From: Clostridia bacterium
GTDB lineage: Bacteria; Bacillota; Peptococcia; Peptococcales; BICA1-8
Assembly: GCA_012720075.1 (NCBI GenBank)
Contig: JAAXZE010000204.1
Coordinates: forward strand, 1-43,313
Direction: 5' to 3'
DNA length: 43,313 nucleotides
The translations under genes were made by a program, and so were the position numbers. The number at the start of each line of letters is the position of its first letter. The stretch's first letter is position 1. This document shows positions 17,440 to 26,248 of the stretch, piece by piece. Below the pieces are notes generated by a model. The model saw only the letters and a program-made list of their open reading frames with translations, was not told where the DNA came from and searched no databases.

Positions 17440-18465
17440 ATGAAAGCAGTACCGGTATATGAGGCTGTGGGGATGATTCTTTGCCATGATATCACGGAGA
17501 TCGTGCCCGGCAAGGTAAAGGGGAGGGCCTTCAAAAAAGGTCATATTGTAAGACAGGAGGATATACCTAAGCTGCTAAATCTTGGCAAGGAAAGACTTTA
17601 TGTCTGGGAAATGAATGAAAACGTCATTCATGAAGATGAGGCAGCAATAAGGATCGCTAAGGCGGTTGCCGGGCCCGTGGTTAATATTACCGAGCCTTCC
17701 GAAGGCAAAGTGGAACTGAAATCAGACATTACCGGTTTGCTTAAAATTAATACTTTGGCTTTGGAGGAAATTAACGATATTAATGAGATTGTAGTAGCAT
17801 CAATTCATTCCAATCAAATGGTGAAAAAAGGGGAAAAATTAGCCGGCTGCCGGGTAGTTCCCTTGATCATAGATAAAAAGAAAATTGAAGAAGTAGAAAG
17901 AATCGCCCAGTTGTATTTTCCTTTGTTTGAGGTTAAACCATTGAAATCCTTCAAGGTTGGAGTGGTGACAACGGGAAGCGAAGTTTACCATGGACGGATC
18001 GAAGATAAATTTGGCCCTGTTATCAGAAGAAAGGTTGAGGAAATGGGCAGCCGGTTTTTAAGGCAAATTTTTGCCAACGATAACGTCACCATGATTGCTG
18101 AAGGGATTCAGCAGTTGATTAGTGAAGGGGCGGAGTTGATTATTACAACGGGTGGGATGTCCGTTGACCCCGATGATGTAACTCCTGCCGGTATTAGAGC
18201 TGCCGGCGGCAAAGTTGTGGTTTATGGCGCTCCGGTCCTTCCCGGTTCCATGTTTATGCTGGCTTATATCGATGATGTACCTGTTTTGGGTTTGCCTGGG
18301 TGTGTAATGTACCATAGAACAACGGTTTTTGACCTGATTTTTCCGCGGATATTAGCAGGGGAAAAAATAACCCGTAAGGATGTAACCCGCTTGGCCCATG
18401 GTGGTTTATGCAAGGTATGTGATCCTTGTACCTATCCCCATTGCTCCTTTGGAAAAGGTTATTAA
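17440..18465 (+). CDS. Molybdopterin-binding (MoeA/MogA-fold) protein
   Basis: The 341-residue protein has the MoCF-binding fold: KVGVVTTGSEVYHGRIEDKF (about 169-188) and TTGGMSVDPDDVTP (about 234-247) are the pterin-binding loops of MoeA/MogA-type proteins. The N-terminal half is shorter than in true MoeA. Proteins of this type recur beside molybdenum hydroxylases and are thought to handle molybdopterin or the finished cofactor. The C-terminus carries a cysteine cluster, CKVCDPCTYPHC, not found in ordinary MoeA, which could bind metal. It is first in the sigma-54 operon, 54 bp before the aldehyde oxidoreductase, so cofactor delivery to that enzyme is the likely role. Confidence 0.85.
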   Translation: MKAVPVYEAVGMILCHDITEIVPGKVKGRAFKKGHIVRQEDIPKLLNLGKERLYVWEMNENVIHEDEAAIRIAKAVAGPVVNITEPSEGKVELKSDITGLLKINTLALEEINDINEIVVASIHSNQMVKKGEKLAGCRVVPLIIDKKKIEEVERIAQLYFPLFEVKPLKSFKVGVVTTGSEVYHGRIEDKFGPVIRRKVEEMGSRFLRQIFANDNVTMIAEGIQQLISEGAELIITTGGMSVDPDDVTPAGIRAAGGKVVVYGAPVLPGSMFMLAYIDDVPVLGLPGCVMYHRTTVFDLIFPRILAGEKITRKDVTRLAHGGLCKVCDPCTYPHCSFGKGY

Positions 18466-18519
18466 GTTTTTAAGGCATAATTGCCTTGAAAAGTAAAAAA
18501 TAAAAAAGGAGTTGAGAAA

Positions 18520-21276
18520 ATGCTGAAAAAGGTCTTGAACATCAATGGTTTGCCCAGGACATTGATTGTAGACCCCGAAGCCAGTCTAGCTAAAGTATTG
18601 CGGGAACAGCTTCTCTTAACCGGCTGCAAAGTGGGCTGCAATCAGGGACATTGCGGAACGTGTTCTATCATCATGGATGGCGAGGTTGTTCGTTCTTGCA
18701 CCGTCAAAATGAAAAGGGTCCCCGACGAAGCCAGAATCACTACAATTGAAGGCTTGGCCACTCCTGATAACCTGCATCCGTTACAGGTGGCCTGGATGGC
18801 CCACGGCTGTGCTCAATGCGGTTTCTGCAGCCCTGGTTTTATCCTGTCGGCCAAAGTTCTTCTGGACAAAAACCCCAATCCTACCAGAGAAGAAGTTCGG
18901 GCTTGGTTCCAAAAGAATCGAAACGCCTGCCGTTGTACCGGCTACAAGCCATTAGTTGATGCCGTTATGGCTGCCGCCAAAGTAGTTCGCGGTGAAATGC
19001 GCAAGGAAGATTTGCTTTTCAAACCGGTAGGCAACAAAATCTACGGCACCACCTATCATCGTCCCTCCGCTCTGCAAAAAGTAACGGGAACCTGGGATTA
19101 TGGCGCCGATGTAAACCTGCAGATGCCTCCCGGAACCTTACGTCTGGCTTTGGTACAGGCAGAAGTATCTCATGCCATTATTAAAGGTATTGATACTTCT
19201 GAAGCAGAGAAAATGCCTGGAGTTTATAAAGTGATTACCCACAAAGACGTTAAAGGCAAAAACAGAATAACCGGTTTGATCACCTTCCCGACTAACAAAG
19301 GTGATGGCTGGGATCGGCCCATCCTTTGTGACGAGAAAGTATTCCAGTATGGTGACGCTATAGCCATTGTGGCTGCCGACACTGAAGAACACGCCCGGGC
19401 AGCGGCTAAAAAAGTAAAAGTTGATTTGGAAGTATTGCCGGCTTATATGAGCGCCCCTGCCGCTATGGAACCCGATGCCATTGAAATTCATCCCGGAACG
19501 CCTAATGTTTATTATGAACAAGGCATTGTCAAAGGTGAAGATACTAAGCCCATCATGGAAGATCCCGATGTGGTAACGGTAGAAGTCAATACTTACTGTA
19601 GCCGTCAGCCCCACCTGGTCTTGGAGCCTGACTGCGGTTGTGCCTATTTTGATGAAGAAGGTCGTTTGACCATTCACTCTAAGAGTATCGGTTTGCACTT
19701 GCATCACGCCATGATTTGCCCCGGTATCGGCATTGAACCGGAAAAATTACGGCTGGTGCAGAACCCGACCGGTGGTACCTTCGGTTACAAGTTTAGTCCC
19801 ACTAATGAAGCGTTATTGGGAGTAGCTGCATTAGCAACGGGAAGACCGGTAACCCTAAACTTTGATATGTACCAGAACATTACTTACACCGGTAAACGTT
19901 CACCGGGCTTTGTTAAATGTAAATTGGCCGCTAACAAAGAAGGAAAATTACTGGCTATGGAGACCGATTGGACTATTGACCACGGTCCCTACTCCGAATT
20001 TGGTGATTTATTGACATTAAGGCTGGCTCAGTTTATAGGTGCAGGGTATGACATTCCCAATATTCGAGGCAAAGGACGAACCGTATGTACCAACCATGCT
20101 TGGGGCTCGGCATTCCGCGCCTATGGTTCGCCGCAATCATTCCTGGCTTCGGAAATCGCCATGGATGAACTGGCCGAAAAATTGGGCATGGATCCCCTGG
20201 AACTCCGTTTGAAAAATGTTTATCGTCCTGGTTCAACAACTCCAACCCAACAAGAACCGGAAGTTTATTGCTTAGAAGAAATGCTTAACATACTGCGTCC
20301 TCGTTGGGAAGAAGCGAAAAAACGTTGTAAAGAGTTATCCACTCCGGAAAAGAAACGGGGTGTTGGTTTATCCATCGGTATGTACGGCTGCGGACTGGAC
20401 GGTCCCGATGGCTCTGAAGCATGGGTAGAGTTGACTAAAGACGGAGTTACCGTAGGTTGCAGTTGGGAAGATCATGGTCAAGGTGCAGACATAGGTGCGC
20501 TGACCCATGCCCATGAGACCCTGCGGCAGGCAGGTTTTAAACCGGAACAAATCAAGTTGGTCTTAAATGACATGGCCTATACTCCTAACAGCGGACCCGC
20601 CGGTGGAAGCCGTTCTAACGTAATGACCGGTAACGCTATTCGGGTAGGCTGCGAAATGTTACTAAACGCCATGCGTAAGCTTGACGGCACATTCCGTACT
20701 TATGAAGAAATGGTAGCAGAAAACATTCCTCTCCGCTATGAAGGAAAATGGGCTGCCTCCATGTGTACCCCCTGTGATCCTGAAACAGCTAAAGGTGAAC
20801 CATTCGGCAACTATGTTTACGAAGTATTTATGCCTGAAGTAGAAGTAGATATGAAAACCGGTAAAGTTACAGTGGTTAAATTCACAACCATTGTCGATGC
20901 CGGAGTAATTACCAATAGAACGGTTACAGACGGGCAAATTTACGGCGGCTTAGCCCAAGGTATTGGACTGGCTTTGAGCGAGGACTTTGAAGATCTGGAA
21001 AAACACACTAATTTAGTAAAATGCGGTCTCCCCTTTATCCAAGATGTTCCTGATGACATAGAAATAATCTATGTTGAGACTCCTCGGGCCACCGGACCAT
21101 ACGGCTCTTCCGGAATAGGCGAAGGTCCCTTGACTGCTCCGCATCCGGCCATATTAAATGCTATTTATAATGCCTGCGGTGTTCGGATTTACTCCGTACC
21201 TGCTTTGCCGGAAAAAGTCAAAGCCGGCTTGGAAGCTTTGGAAGCCAAAAAGAATGCTACAGCTGACAAAGAATAA
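18520..21276 (+). CDS. mop: Molybdenum hydroxylase: MOP-type aldehyde oxidoreductase
   Basis: The 918-residue single-chain xanthine oxidase-family enzyme carries two N-terminal 2Fe-2S domains fused to the molybdopterin domain, without an FAD domain. Cluster cysteines fall at 40, 45, 48 and 60 and at 100, 103, 137 and 139, the positions I recall for Desulfovibrio gigas aldehyde oxidoreductase (907 residues). The GxGE motif near the C-terminus puts the catalytic glutamate at 868, against 869 in that enzyme. It should oxidise aldehydes to carboxylates, with electrons leaving through the Fe-S clusters. Codon choice is richer in C-ending codons than in the neighbours, suggesting high expression. 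A strong terminator follows. The in vivo aldehyde and electron acceptor are unknown; the next gene is a candidate redox partner. Confidence 0.95.
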   Translation: MLKKVLNINGLPRTLIVDPEASLAKVLREQLLLTGCKVGCNQGHCGTCSIIMDGEVVRSCTVKMKRVPDEARITTIEGLATPDNLHPLQVAWMAHGCAQCGFCSPGFILSAKVLLDKNPNPTREEVRAWFQKNRNACRCTGYKPLVDAVMAAAKVVRGEMRKEDLLFKPVGNKIYGTTYHRPSALQKVTGTWDYGADVNLQMPPGTLRLALVQAEVSHAIIKGIDTSEAEKMPGVYKVITHKDVKGKNRITGLITFPTNKGDGWDRPILCDEKVFQYGDAIAIVAADTEEHARAAAKKVKVDLEVLPAYMSAPAAMEPDAIEIHPGTPNVYYEQGIVKGEDTKPIMEDPDVVTVEVNTYCSRQPHLVLEPDCGCAYFDEEGRLTIHSKSIGLHLHHAMICPGIGIEPEKLRLVQNPTGGTFGYKFSPTNEALLGVAALATGRPVTLNFDMYQNITYTGKRSPGFVKCKLAANKEGKLLAMETDWTIDHGPYSEFGDLLTLRLAQFIGAGYDIPNIRGKGRTVCTNHAWGSAFRAYGSPQSFLASEIAMDELAEKLGMDPLELRLKNVYRPGSTTPTQQEPEVYCLEEMLNILRPRWEEAKKRCKELSTPEKKRGVGLSIGMYGCGLDGPDGSEAWVELTKDGVTVGCSWEDHGQGADIGALTHAHETLRQAGFKPEQIKLVLNDMAYTPNSGPAGGSRSNVMTGNAIRVGCEMLLNAMRKLDGTFRTYEEMVAENIPLRYEGKWAASMCTPCDPETAKGEPFGNYVYEVFMPEVEVDMKTGKVTVVKFTTIVDAGVITNRTVTDGQIYGGLAQGIGLALSEDFEDLEKHTNLVKCGLPFIQDVPDDIEIIYVETPRATGPYGSSGIGEGPLTAPHPAILNAIYNACGVRIYSVPALPEKVKAGLEALEAKKNATADKE

Positions 21277-21296
21277 TTTATAAAAAAATTATTAAT

Positions 21297-21346
21297 AAAC
21301 CTAAAACGAAATGAATGTTCTTTCATTTCGTTTTAGGTTTCCTTTT
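21297..21346 (+). terminator. Intrinsic terminator after the aldehyde oxidoreductase
   Basis: A perfect 19-bp stem (21297-21315 with 21322-21340) and a T-rich tail end the transcript. Downstream maturation genes therefore need read-through or their own promoter. No strong promoter was seen in the 90 bp that follow. Confidence 0.92.
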
Positions 21347-21435
21347 AAAAGAACAAATTTAGTCAGAAATTAGTTATGGTGAAAGGTTATCCAGAAGGAG
21401 TATTACCACCCATTAATAAAGAAAGGGGGAAAAAA

Positions 21436-23766
21436 ATGGATCAAAACTTGTTACGCCAGCGGGAAGCCAAGTGTGTTCAAGAAGAACCCCCTGGATGTAC
21501 TACTGCTTGTCCTGTCCATGTAGATGTTCGGGGAATAGTGGATGCCATTAGAAAAAATGATTATAAAACAGGTTTATTGTTATTCAATAAAGTGGTGCCT
21601 TTTCCGCGGATTATCAGCAGGATCTGCGACCAAGTTTGTCAAAAGGGCTGTAAGCGAAAGGAAATTGACGAGGCAATTGCTGTCAATGCTTTAGAAAGAA
21701 TTTGTGTTGATAACATGGGAGAACCCAAGGCCAGTTCTATGGCAATAAAAGCCAAAAAGGATAGGGTAGCGGTAATAGGCGGCGGCCTTAGTGGGTTAAC
21801 GGCCGCATTGGAATTGGCCAAAAAGGGGTATCTGGTAGTACTTTATGAAGCCACGGACCGTTTAGGAGGAAGCCTTTGGCATACTCCCGAAGAAAAACTG
21901 CCGCGGCGATTGATAGAAGATGATTTTATCCAACTCAAAAATAATCCTTTTATTGAAATAATCTACAACACCCCAATTAGCAATGACCGGAGCTCAAATC
22001 CCGCTTTTGACAGTATCTGCGCTGATTTTTCCGCAGTTTATTTAGGGATAGGTAGTAAAGAGGTCCTTTCTTTGAATTTAGGTCTTGATGTTGACCAAGA
22101 GGGCAAGGTGGTAATTGATCCCTTAACCTTGCAAACCAGTCATCCTAAAGTCTTTGCCGGCGGCAGCCTTTATCTTGGCGAAAAGGGAAAATCGCCTATA
22201 ACCTCCATATCCCATGGAAAAATTGCCGCCAATTCCATTGACAGACTTTTGCAAAAAGCTTCTTTAACGGCCAACCGGGATAAAGAAGGCAGCTATCCCA
22301 CCCTTCTTTATACTAATGTAAAGGGGATAGAACCCCAGGAAGCAGTAAAATGTTCAGACCCAATTAAGGGTTATAACAGGGAAGAGGCCTTAAAAGAGGC
22401 CCAACGCTGTATAATGTGTGAATGTCTGGAATGTGTAAAAGTTTGTGAATACCTGGCCCATTACCGTTCATATCCCAAACGTTATGTCCGGGAAGTATAT
22501 AATAACCTATCCATTGTAATGGGCATTCACCACGCTAATAAAATGATAAATTCCTGCAGCCTGTGCGGTTTGTGTGAAGAAGTGTGTCCCAACGGATTAA
22601 ATATGGGGGAAATATGCCAGGAAGCCAGGCGGATAATGGTAAAAAGAGGCAAGATGCCGCCATCGGCTTATGATTTTGCCTTAAGGGATATGGCTTTTAG
22701 CACCGGCGAAAAGTTTGTCTTAAATAAACATCAACCGGGTTTTAATGTTAGCAGAATGGTTTTCTTTCCAGGATGCCAGCTTAGTGGTTCATCTCCCCAG
22801 TATGTAAGAAAAATTTATAAATACCTCTGCGAAAAAATTGACGGTGGTGTCGGTCTCAGTCTGGGCTGCTGCGGTGCTCCCGCTGACTGGGCAGGTCAGG
22901 AAGAGTTATTTTCGGAAAACCTGGAAAATATCAAAAGTCGTTGGCTGGAGCTAGGAAAGCCGAAAATTATCACCGCTTGTCCTACCTGTTTCAAAATATT
23001 TAAGGAGCGGTTGCCCCAAGCAGAAGTGGATTATATTTGGCGTATTTTTGAACAGTATGGTCTGCCGCCCATGGCTAAGAGTGAACCTAGAAAACTGGTA
23101 ATCCATGATGCTTGTACGACCAGGCATGAAGACTGCTTGCATGAAAGCATTAGAAATATTTTGCTAAAATTAGGGCACCAAATAGAAGAACTGGAAAACA
23201 GTCGCCAGACTACCGGGTGTTGCGGCTACGGGGGATTAATGATGTTTGCCAACAGGGAGTTGGCTCAACAAGTGGTAGACCGGCGGATCAAGGAAAACCA
23301 GGCTGATTATCTGGTATACTGTGCCATGTGCCGGGATAATTTTGTCGCCCAAGGGAAAAAAACCTATCACCTGCTGGATTTAATTTTTGGAGAAAATGAA
23401 CAGGATCGTGCCCGGCAATTGGGACCGGATTTTTCTCAAAGGCATGAAAACAGGGCCAGGTGTAAGATTGCCTTCCTTAAGGAGATTTGGGGTGAAAATG
23501 TGGCTGAGGAGAAAATGGATATTAAGCTGATTATTCCTGAAGAAGCAAGAAGAATTTTAGACGACAGAAGAATTCTGATTGAAGACGTCGCTAAAGTCAT
23601 TCAGTATGCGGAAGAAACCGGCAATCGTTTAAAAGATACTTTGACCGGTCGTTATATTGCTTACTTTAAACCTGTTGCGGTAACTTACTGGGTGGAATAT
23701 TCTCCTCAGGAAGAGGGCTTTTTAGTGCATAACGCTTATAGTCATAGGTTGGAAATAAGTGGATAG
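21436..23766 (+). CDS. FAD/NAD(P)-binding, dicluster and CCG-domain oxidoreductase
   Basis: The protein (776 residues from the ATG at 21436, which has GGGGG upstream; the frame extends 20 codons further without a ribosome site) is a redox composite. An N-terminal GltD-like Fe-S segment (CTTACPVHVDV, CDQVCQKGC) leads to an FAD-binding Rossmann domain (VAVIGGGLSGLTAALELAKKG). Ferredoxin-like clusters follow (CIMCECLECVKVC and CSLCGLCEEVC). Two CCG motifs of the heterodisulfide reductase HdrB/D type (LGCCGAPADW and TGCCGYGGLM) come next, then a C-terminal extension of about 100 residues. It resembles the family named pyridine nucleotide-disulfide oxidoreductase/dicluster-binding protein and most likely moves electrons between the aldehyde oxidoreductase and NAD(P), ferredoxin or a thiol/disulfide carrier. 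Confidence 0.88.
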   Translation: MDQNLLRQREAKCVQEEPPGCTTACPVHVDVRGIVDAIRKNDYKTGLLLFNKVVPFPRIISRICDQVCQKGCKRKEIDEAIAVNALERICVDNMGEPKASSMAIKAKKDRVAVIGGGLSGLTAALELAKKGYLVVLYEATDRLGGSLWHTPEEKLPRRLIEDDFIQLKNNPFIEIIYNTPISNDRSSNPAFDSICADFSAVYLGIGSKEVLSLNLGLDVDQEGKVVIDPLTLQTSHPKVFAGGSLYLGEKGKSPITSISHGKIAANSIDRLLQKASLTANRDKEGSYPTLLYTNVKGIEPQEAVKCSDPIKGYNREEALKEAQRCIMCECLECVKVCEYLAHYRSYPKRYVREVYNNLSIVMGIHHANKMINSCSLCGLCEEVCPNGLNMGEICQEARRIMVKRGKMPPSAYDFALRDMAFSTGEKFVLNKHQPGFNVSRMVFFPGCQLSGSSPQYVRKIYKYLCEKIDGGVGLSLGCCGAPADWAGQEELFSENLENIKSRWLELGKPKIITACPTCFKIFKERLPQAEVDYIWRIFEQYGLPPMAKSEPRKLVIHDACTTRHEDCLHESIRNILLKLGHQIEELENSRQTTGCCGYGGLMMFANRELAQQVVDRRIKENQADYLVYCAMCRDNFVAQGKKTYHLLDLIFGENEQDRARQLGPDFSQRHENRARCKIAFLKEIWGENVAEEKMDIKLIIPEEARRILDDRRILIEDVAKVIQYAEETGNRLKDTLTGRYIAYFKPVAVTYWVEYSPQEEGFLVHNAYSHRLEISG

Positions 23767-23777
23767 GGGCGAGAAAG

Positions 23778-23984
23778 ATGAACAAAGAAAACAAGCAGCA
23801 AATTAATATTATTTGTGATAAATGCGGTATTCCTCTTACGCCGGGAAAGGTTACCTTATCCTATTTAGGCAGCAGTTTTCCTGTTGAACTGCCTAAATGC
23901 TCCCAATGCGGGCTGGTGTTTATCCCTGAAGAATTGGCCCGAGGCAAAATGGATCAGGTAGAAAAAGCGCTGGAAGATAAATAA
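23778..23984 (+). CDS. Small double-CxxC protein (DVU_1557-like redox protein)
   Basis: The 68-residue protein has two CxxC pairs, C13-D-K-C16 and C41-S-Q-C44, in a rubredoxin- or zinc-ribbon-like arrangement (ICDKCGIPLTPGKV, LPKCSQCGLVFIPEELA). It should bind one metal ion, zinc or iron. It lies 11 bp after the FAD/Fe-S oxidoreductase and 19 bp before the methyltransferase. In Desulfovibrio a protein of this shape (DVU_1557, named a redox protein) occupies the same place in an aldehyde oxidoreductase cluster. A role as electron carrier or assembly factor is inferred from position only. Confidence 0.8.
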   Translation: MNKENKQQINIICDKCGIPLTPGKVTLSYLGSSFPVELPKCSQCGLVFIPEELARGKMDQVEKALEDK

Positions 23985-24003
23985 TTGGGAGCGGTTAAGG
24001 TTT

Positions 24004-24684
24004 ATGAAACTTATAGACGGAGTTTTGCGTCCGGGGGGACTGGAAATTACCCAAAGACTTTTAGAATATTGCCAATTTAAATCCGGTGACAGGGTGGTTG
24101 ATTTAGGCTGCGGTGTAGGTACCACTGTGGAGTACCTCCGAAATGTCCATTGCCTGGAAGCAAGGGGTATTGATTTGTCCAAAGAAGCGGTGGAAGCGGG
24201 AAAAAATCGCTGTCCTGATTTGCCGTTAATAGAAGCTTCTGCTGAGGCACTGCCTTTTGTTAACCATTCCCTGGATGGTGTTCTGGCGGAATGCAGTTTA
24301 TCGGTAATGCAATATAATAGCAGGGTCCTGGCGGAAATTAATCGAGTTCTGGTAAAAGGGGGAAAATTGGCCGTTTCTGATTTGTATATTCGGGATGAAG
24401 GTACTCATTCACCATCATGGTTGGGAAAGGAAATTAATTGTCTGACCGGAGCAAAAAATTATGCTCAGTTAGAACAGATTTTAAAAAACCATAATTTTAA
24501 GATTTTGGTTTGGGAAGACCGGTCGGAATGCTTAAAAGAGTTTGTGGTTCGCTGCATAATGGAATACGGTTCAATAGAAGGATTTTGTCCATGGTGTTCC
24601 AAGGGGGATAACGACGGTCAGACTTCTCCCTTGAAAAAATCTTCAATAGGATATTTTTTGCTGGTGGCCCAAAAAACCGACTAA
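24004..24684 (+). CDS. Class I SAM-dependent methyltransferase (DVU_1556-like)
   Basis: The 226-residue protein has the class I methyltransferase core: motif I VVDLGCGVGTTVEYLRN (about 33-49), an acidic motif II after GIDLSKEAVE, and a motif IV region ECSLSVMQYNSRVLAEINRVL. A C-terminal CPWC pair may bind metal. The family recurs with molybdenum aldehyde oxidoreductases and a radical SAM protein, and I recall the names DVU_1556 family or TrsM. The methyl acceptor is unknown. Conserved company suggests that it modifies a cofactor or protein of the oxidoreductase system rather than a general substrate such as RNA. Confidence 0.85.
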   Translation: MKLIDGVLRPGGLEITQRLLEYCQFKSGDRVVDLGCGVGTTVEYLRNVHCLEARGIDLSKEAVEAGKNRCPDLPLIEASAEALPFVNHSLDGVLAECSLSVMQYNSRVLAEINRVLVKGGKLAVSDLYIRDEGTHSPSWLGKEINCLTGAKNYAQLEQILKNHNFKILVWEDRSECLKEFVVRCIMEYGSIEGFCPWCSKGDNDGQTSPLKKSSIGYFLLVAQKTD

Positions 24685-24732
24685 AGGCCTGAAATGGAAA
24701 ATTAAAGAGTATTGGGGAGGTAAGCGCGGACA

Positions 24733-25185
24733 ATGATGAATGAGGAGTTCTTTCGGATGGTAGAACTGTCCTACCAGGGCTTTTATTGCAGTCAAATATT
24801 AATAATGGACGCCTTGGAAAACCTCAACAAAAGTAACGAAGATTTGGTTCGAGCCATGGCCGGACTGGCGGGAGGAATCGGCTTTTCCGGAAAAAACTGC
24901 GGTTCCCTTACCGGGGGGGCTTGTGTACTGGCCTTGTATGCCGGGAAAGGTTCTCCTCAGGAGAAGGAAGACCCACGGCTCAATTTAATGATAAGTGAGC
25001 TGGTTCAATGGTTTGAAGAGGAGTGGGGAAAAACTTACGGCAGTATTGATTGCCAGGATATCCTGGAAGATAATCCCCAAAACAGGCTGCAGCGCTGCCC
25101 GCAGATAATTTTCCAAACTAATGAAAAAATCAAAGAAATACTTACCGCCAATGGATATAATTTGTCAGGAGAATTGGAGGAATAG
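24733..25185 (+). CDS. C_GCAxxG_C_C family protein (DVU_1555-like)
   Basis: The 150-residue protein has the family's cysteine pattern: GFYCSQ (C19), NCGSLTGGAC (C56 and C64), and later DCQD and RCPQ cysteines. In most members the central motif is GCGxxxGAxC; here it reads NCGSLTGGAC. Family members probably bind a metal or cluster and often sit beside redox enzymes, but no biochemical role is established that I know of. GGGGAGG lies upstream, and the XdhC gene starts 1 bp after the stop, so translation is tightly coupled. Its conserved place in the cluster points to cofactor assembly or electron transfer. Confidence 0.87.
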   Translation: MMNEEFFRMVELSYQGFYCSQILIMDALENLNKSNEDLVRAMAGLAGGIGFSGKNCGSLTGGACVLALYAGKGSPQEKEDPRLNLMISELVQWFEEEWGKTYGSIDCQDILEDNPQNRLQRCPQIIFQTNEKIKEILTANGYNLSGELEE

Positions 25186-25186
25186 T

Positions 25187-26248
25187 ATGAATAAACTGTG
25201 GGAACAAATGGTAAACCTTTTATCCTCAGGAAAAAGTTTTGTTGTAGCAACCCTATTTGATAAATCGGGTTCCGCTCCCCGTGTCTCCGGCGCCAAGATG
25301 ATAATTAAAAGCGACGGCTCAATTGCGGGAACCATAGGCGGCGGTAGATTGGAAGGGGAAATAAGGGAATTGGCCAAAGATATTTTTGAAACTAAACGTC
25401 CCCAGATCCGACTTATCAGCCTGACGGGAGCCGATGCAGCCCAGATGGAGATGATTTGCGGCGGAACGGTGAAAGTTTTGGTAGATTATATTGAAGCCTT
25501 GGATCCGGTAAACCTGGAAATCTGCAGGGATATTGTCGATGTTATTAATAATAGGGGAAAGGCATGGTTAATAACTGCCTTAGGTACGGAAGGCCACAAT
25601 AAGGATAAAATACAGCGGTGTCTGGTAAAAGAAAATGATGCCTTGATCGGACAATTGGACTGTGACCAGGAGTTTTTAAAGAAGCTTATTTCCGGTCCGG
25701 CTAAAATAAGTATCCATTCGGAAACTTTAGAAGATCAGCGCATTTTTGTCGAACCAATACAAATAACCAAAACATTGTATATTTTCGGCGCCGGGCATGT
25801 TGCTCAACAAATTGCGCCGCTGGCGGAAAAGGTTGGTTTTAAGACCGTTGTCCTTGATGACCGGCAGGAATACGCCAATAAAGAGCGTTTCCCGGGTTCC
25901 GAAATAATTTTATTGGAATCTTTAGCCGACCCTCTGCCCCAATTGGATATTGACGAGGACAGTTACTTGTGCATAGTGACCAGGGGCCATCTCCATGATA
26001 AAAGGGTTTTAGAACAGGTGTTAAGAACTCCTGCTGCTTATATCGGTATGATCGGCAGTACAAGAAAACGGGATAAAGTTTATGAAAAACTGGAAGAACA
26101 GGGCTTTACTAAAGAAGAATTAAGGCGGGTCCATAGTCCCATCGGCCTTGAGATTCTGGCGGAAACTCCGGAAGAGATTGCGGTAAGCATTGTTGCCGAG
26201 TTAATTAAAGTGCGGGCGGAAAAAGAAAAATGTCAAAAGAAAAATTAG
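25187..26248 (+). CDS. xdhC: XdhC-family molybdenum cofactor maturation protein
   Basis: The ATG at 25187 has GGAGG six bases upstream and follows the previous stop by 1 bp, so it is preferred over an ORF start 66 bases earlier inside the upstream gene. The 353-residue protein has the XdhC N-terminal domain (GTIGGGRLEGEIRE, about 51-64) and the C-terminal Rossmann domain (LYIFGAGHVAQQIAPLAEKV, then VLDDR). XdhC binds Moco, protects its sulfurated form and delivers it to xanthine oxidase-family enzymes, here the oxidoreductase at 18520-21276. The gene overlaps the NTP transferase by 19 bp. XdhC with a MobA-like cytidylyltransferase is a known pairing that makes the cytidine-dinucleotide form of the cofactor. 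Confidence 0.92.
   Translation: MNKLWEQMVNLLSSGKSFVVATLFDKSGSAPRVSGAKMIIKSDGSIAGTIGGGRLEGEIRELAKDIFETKRPQIRLISLTGADAAQMEMICGGTVKVLVDYIEALDPVNLEICRDIVDVINNRGKAWLITALGTEGHNKDKIQRCLVKENDALIGQLDCDQEFLKKLISGPAKISIHSETLEDQRIFVEPIQITKTLYIFGAGHVAQQIAPLAEKVGFKTVVLDDRQEYANKERFPGSEIILLESLADPLPQLDIDEDSYLCIVTRGHLHDKRVLEQVLRTPAAYIGMIGSTRKRDKVYEKLEEQGFTKEELRRVHSPIGLEILAETPEEIAVSIVAELIKVRAEKEKCQKKN

Noticed and set aside
19138-19707. 189-codon minus-strand frame
   Set aside because: It is the antisense shadow of the aldehyde oxidoreductase, whose reading frame has clear domain motifs and cluster cysteines.
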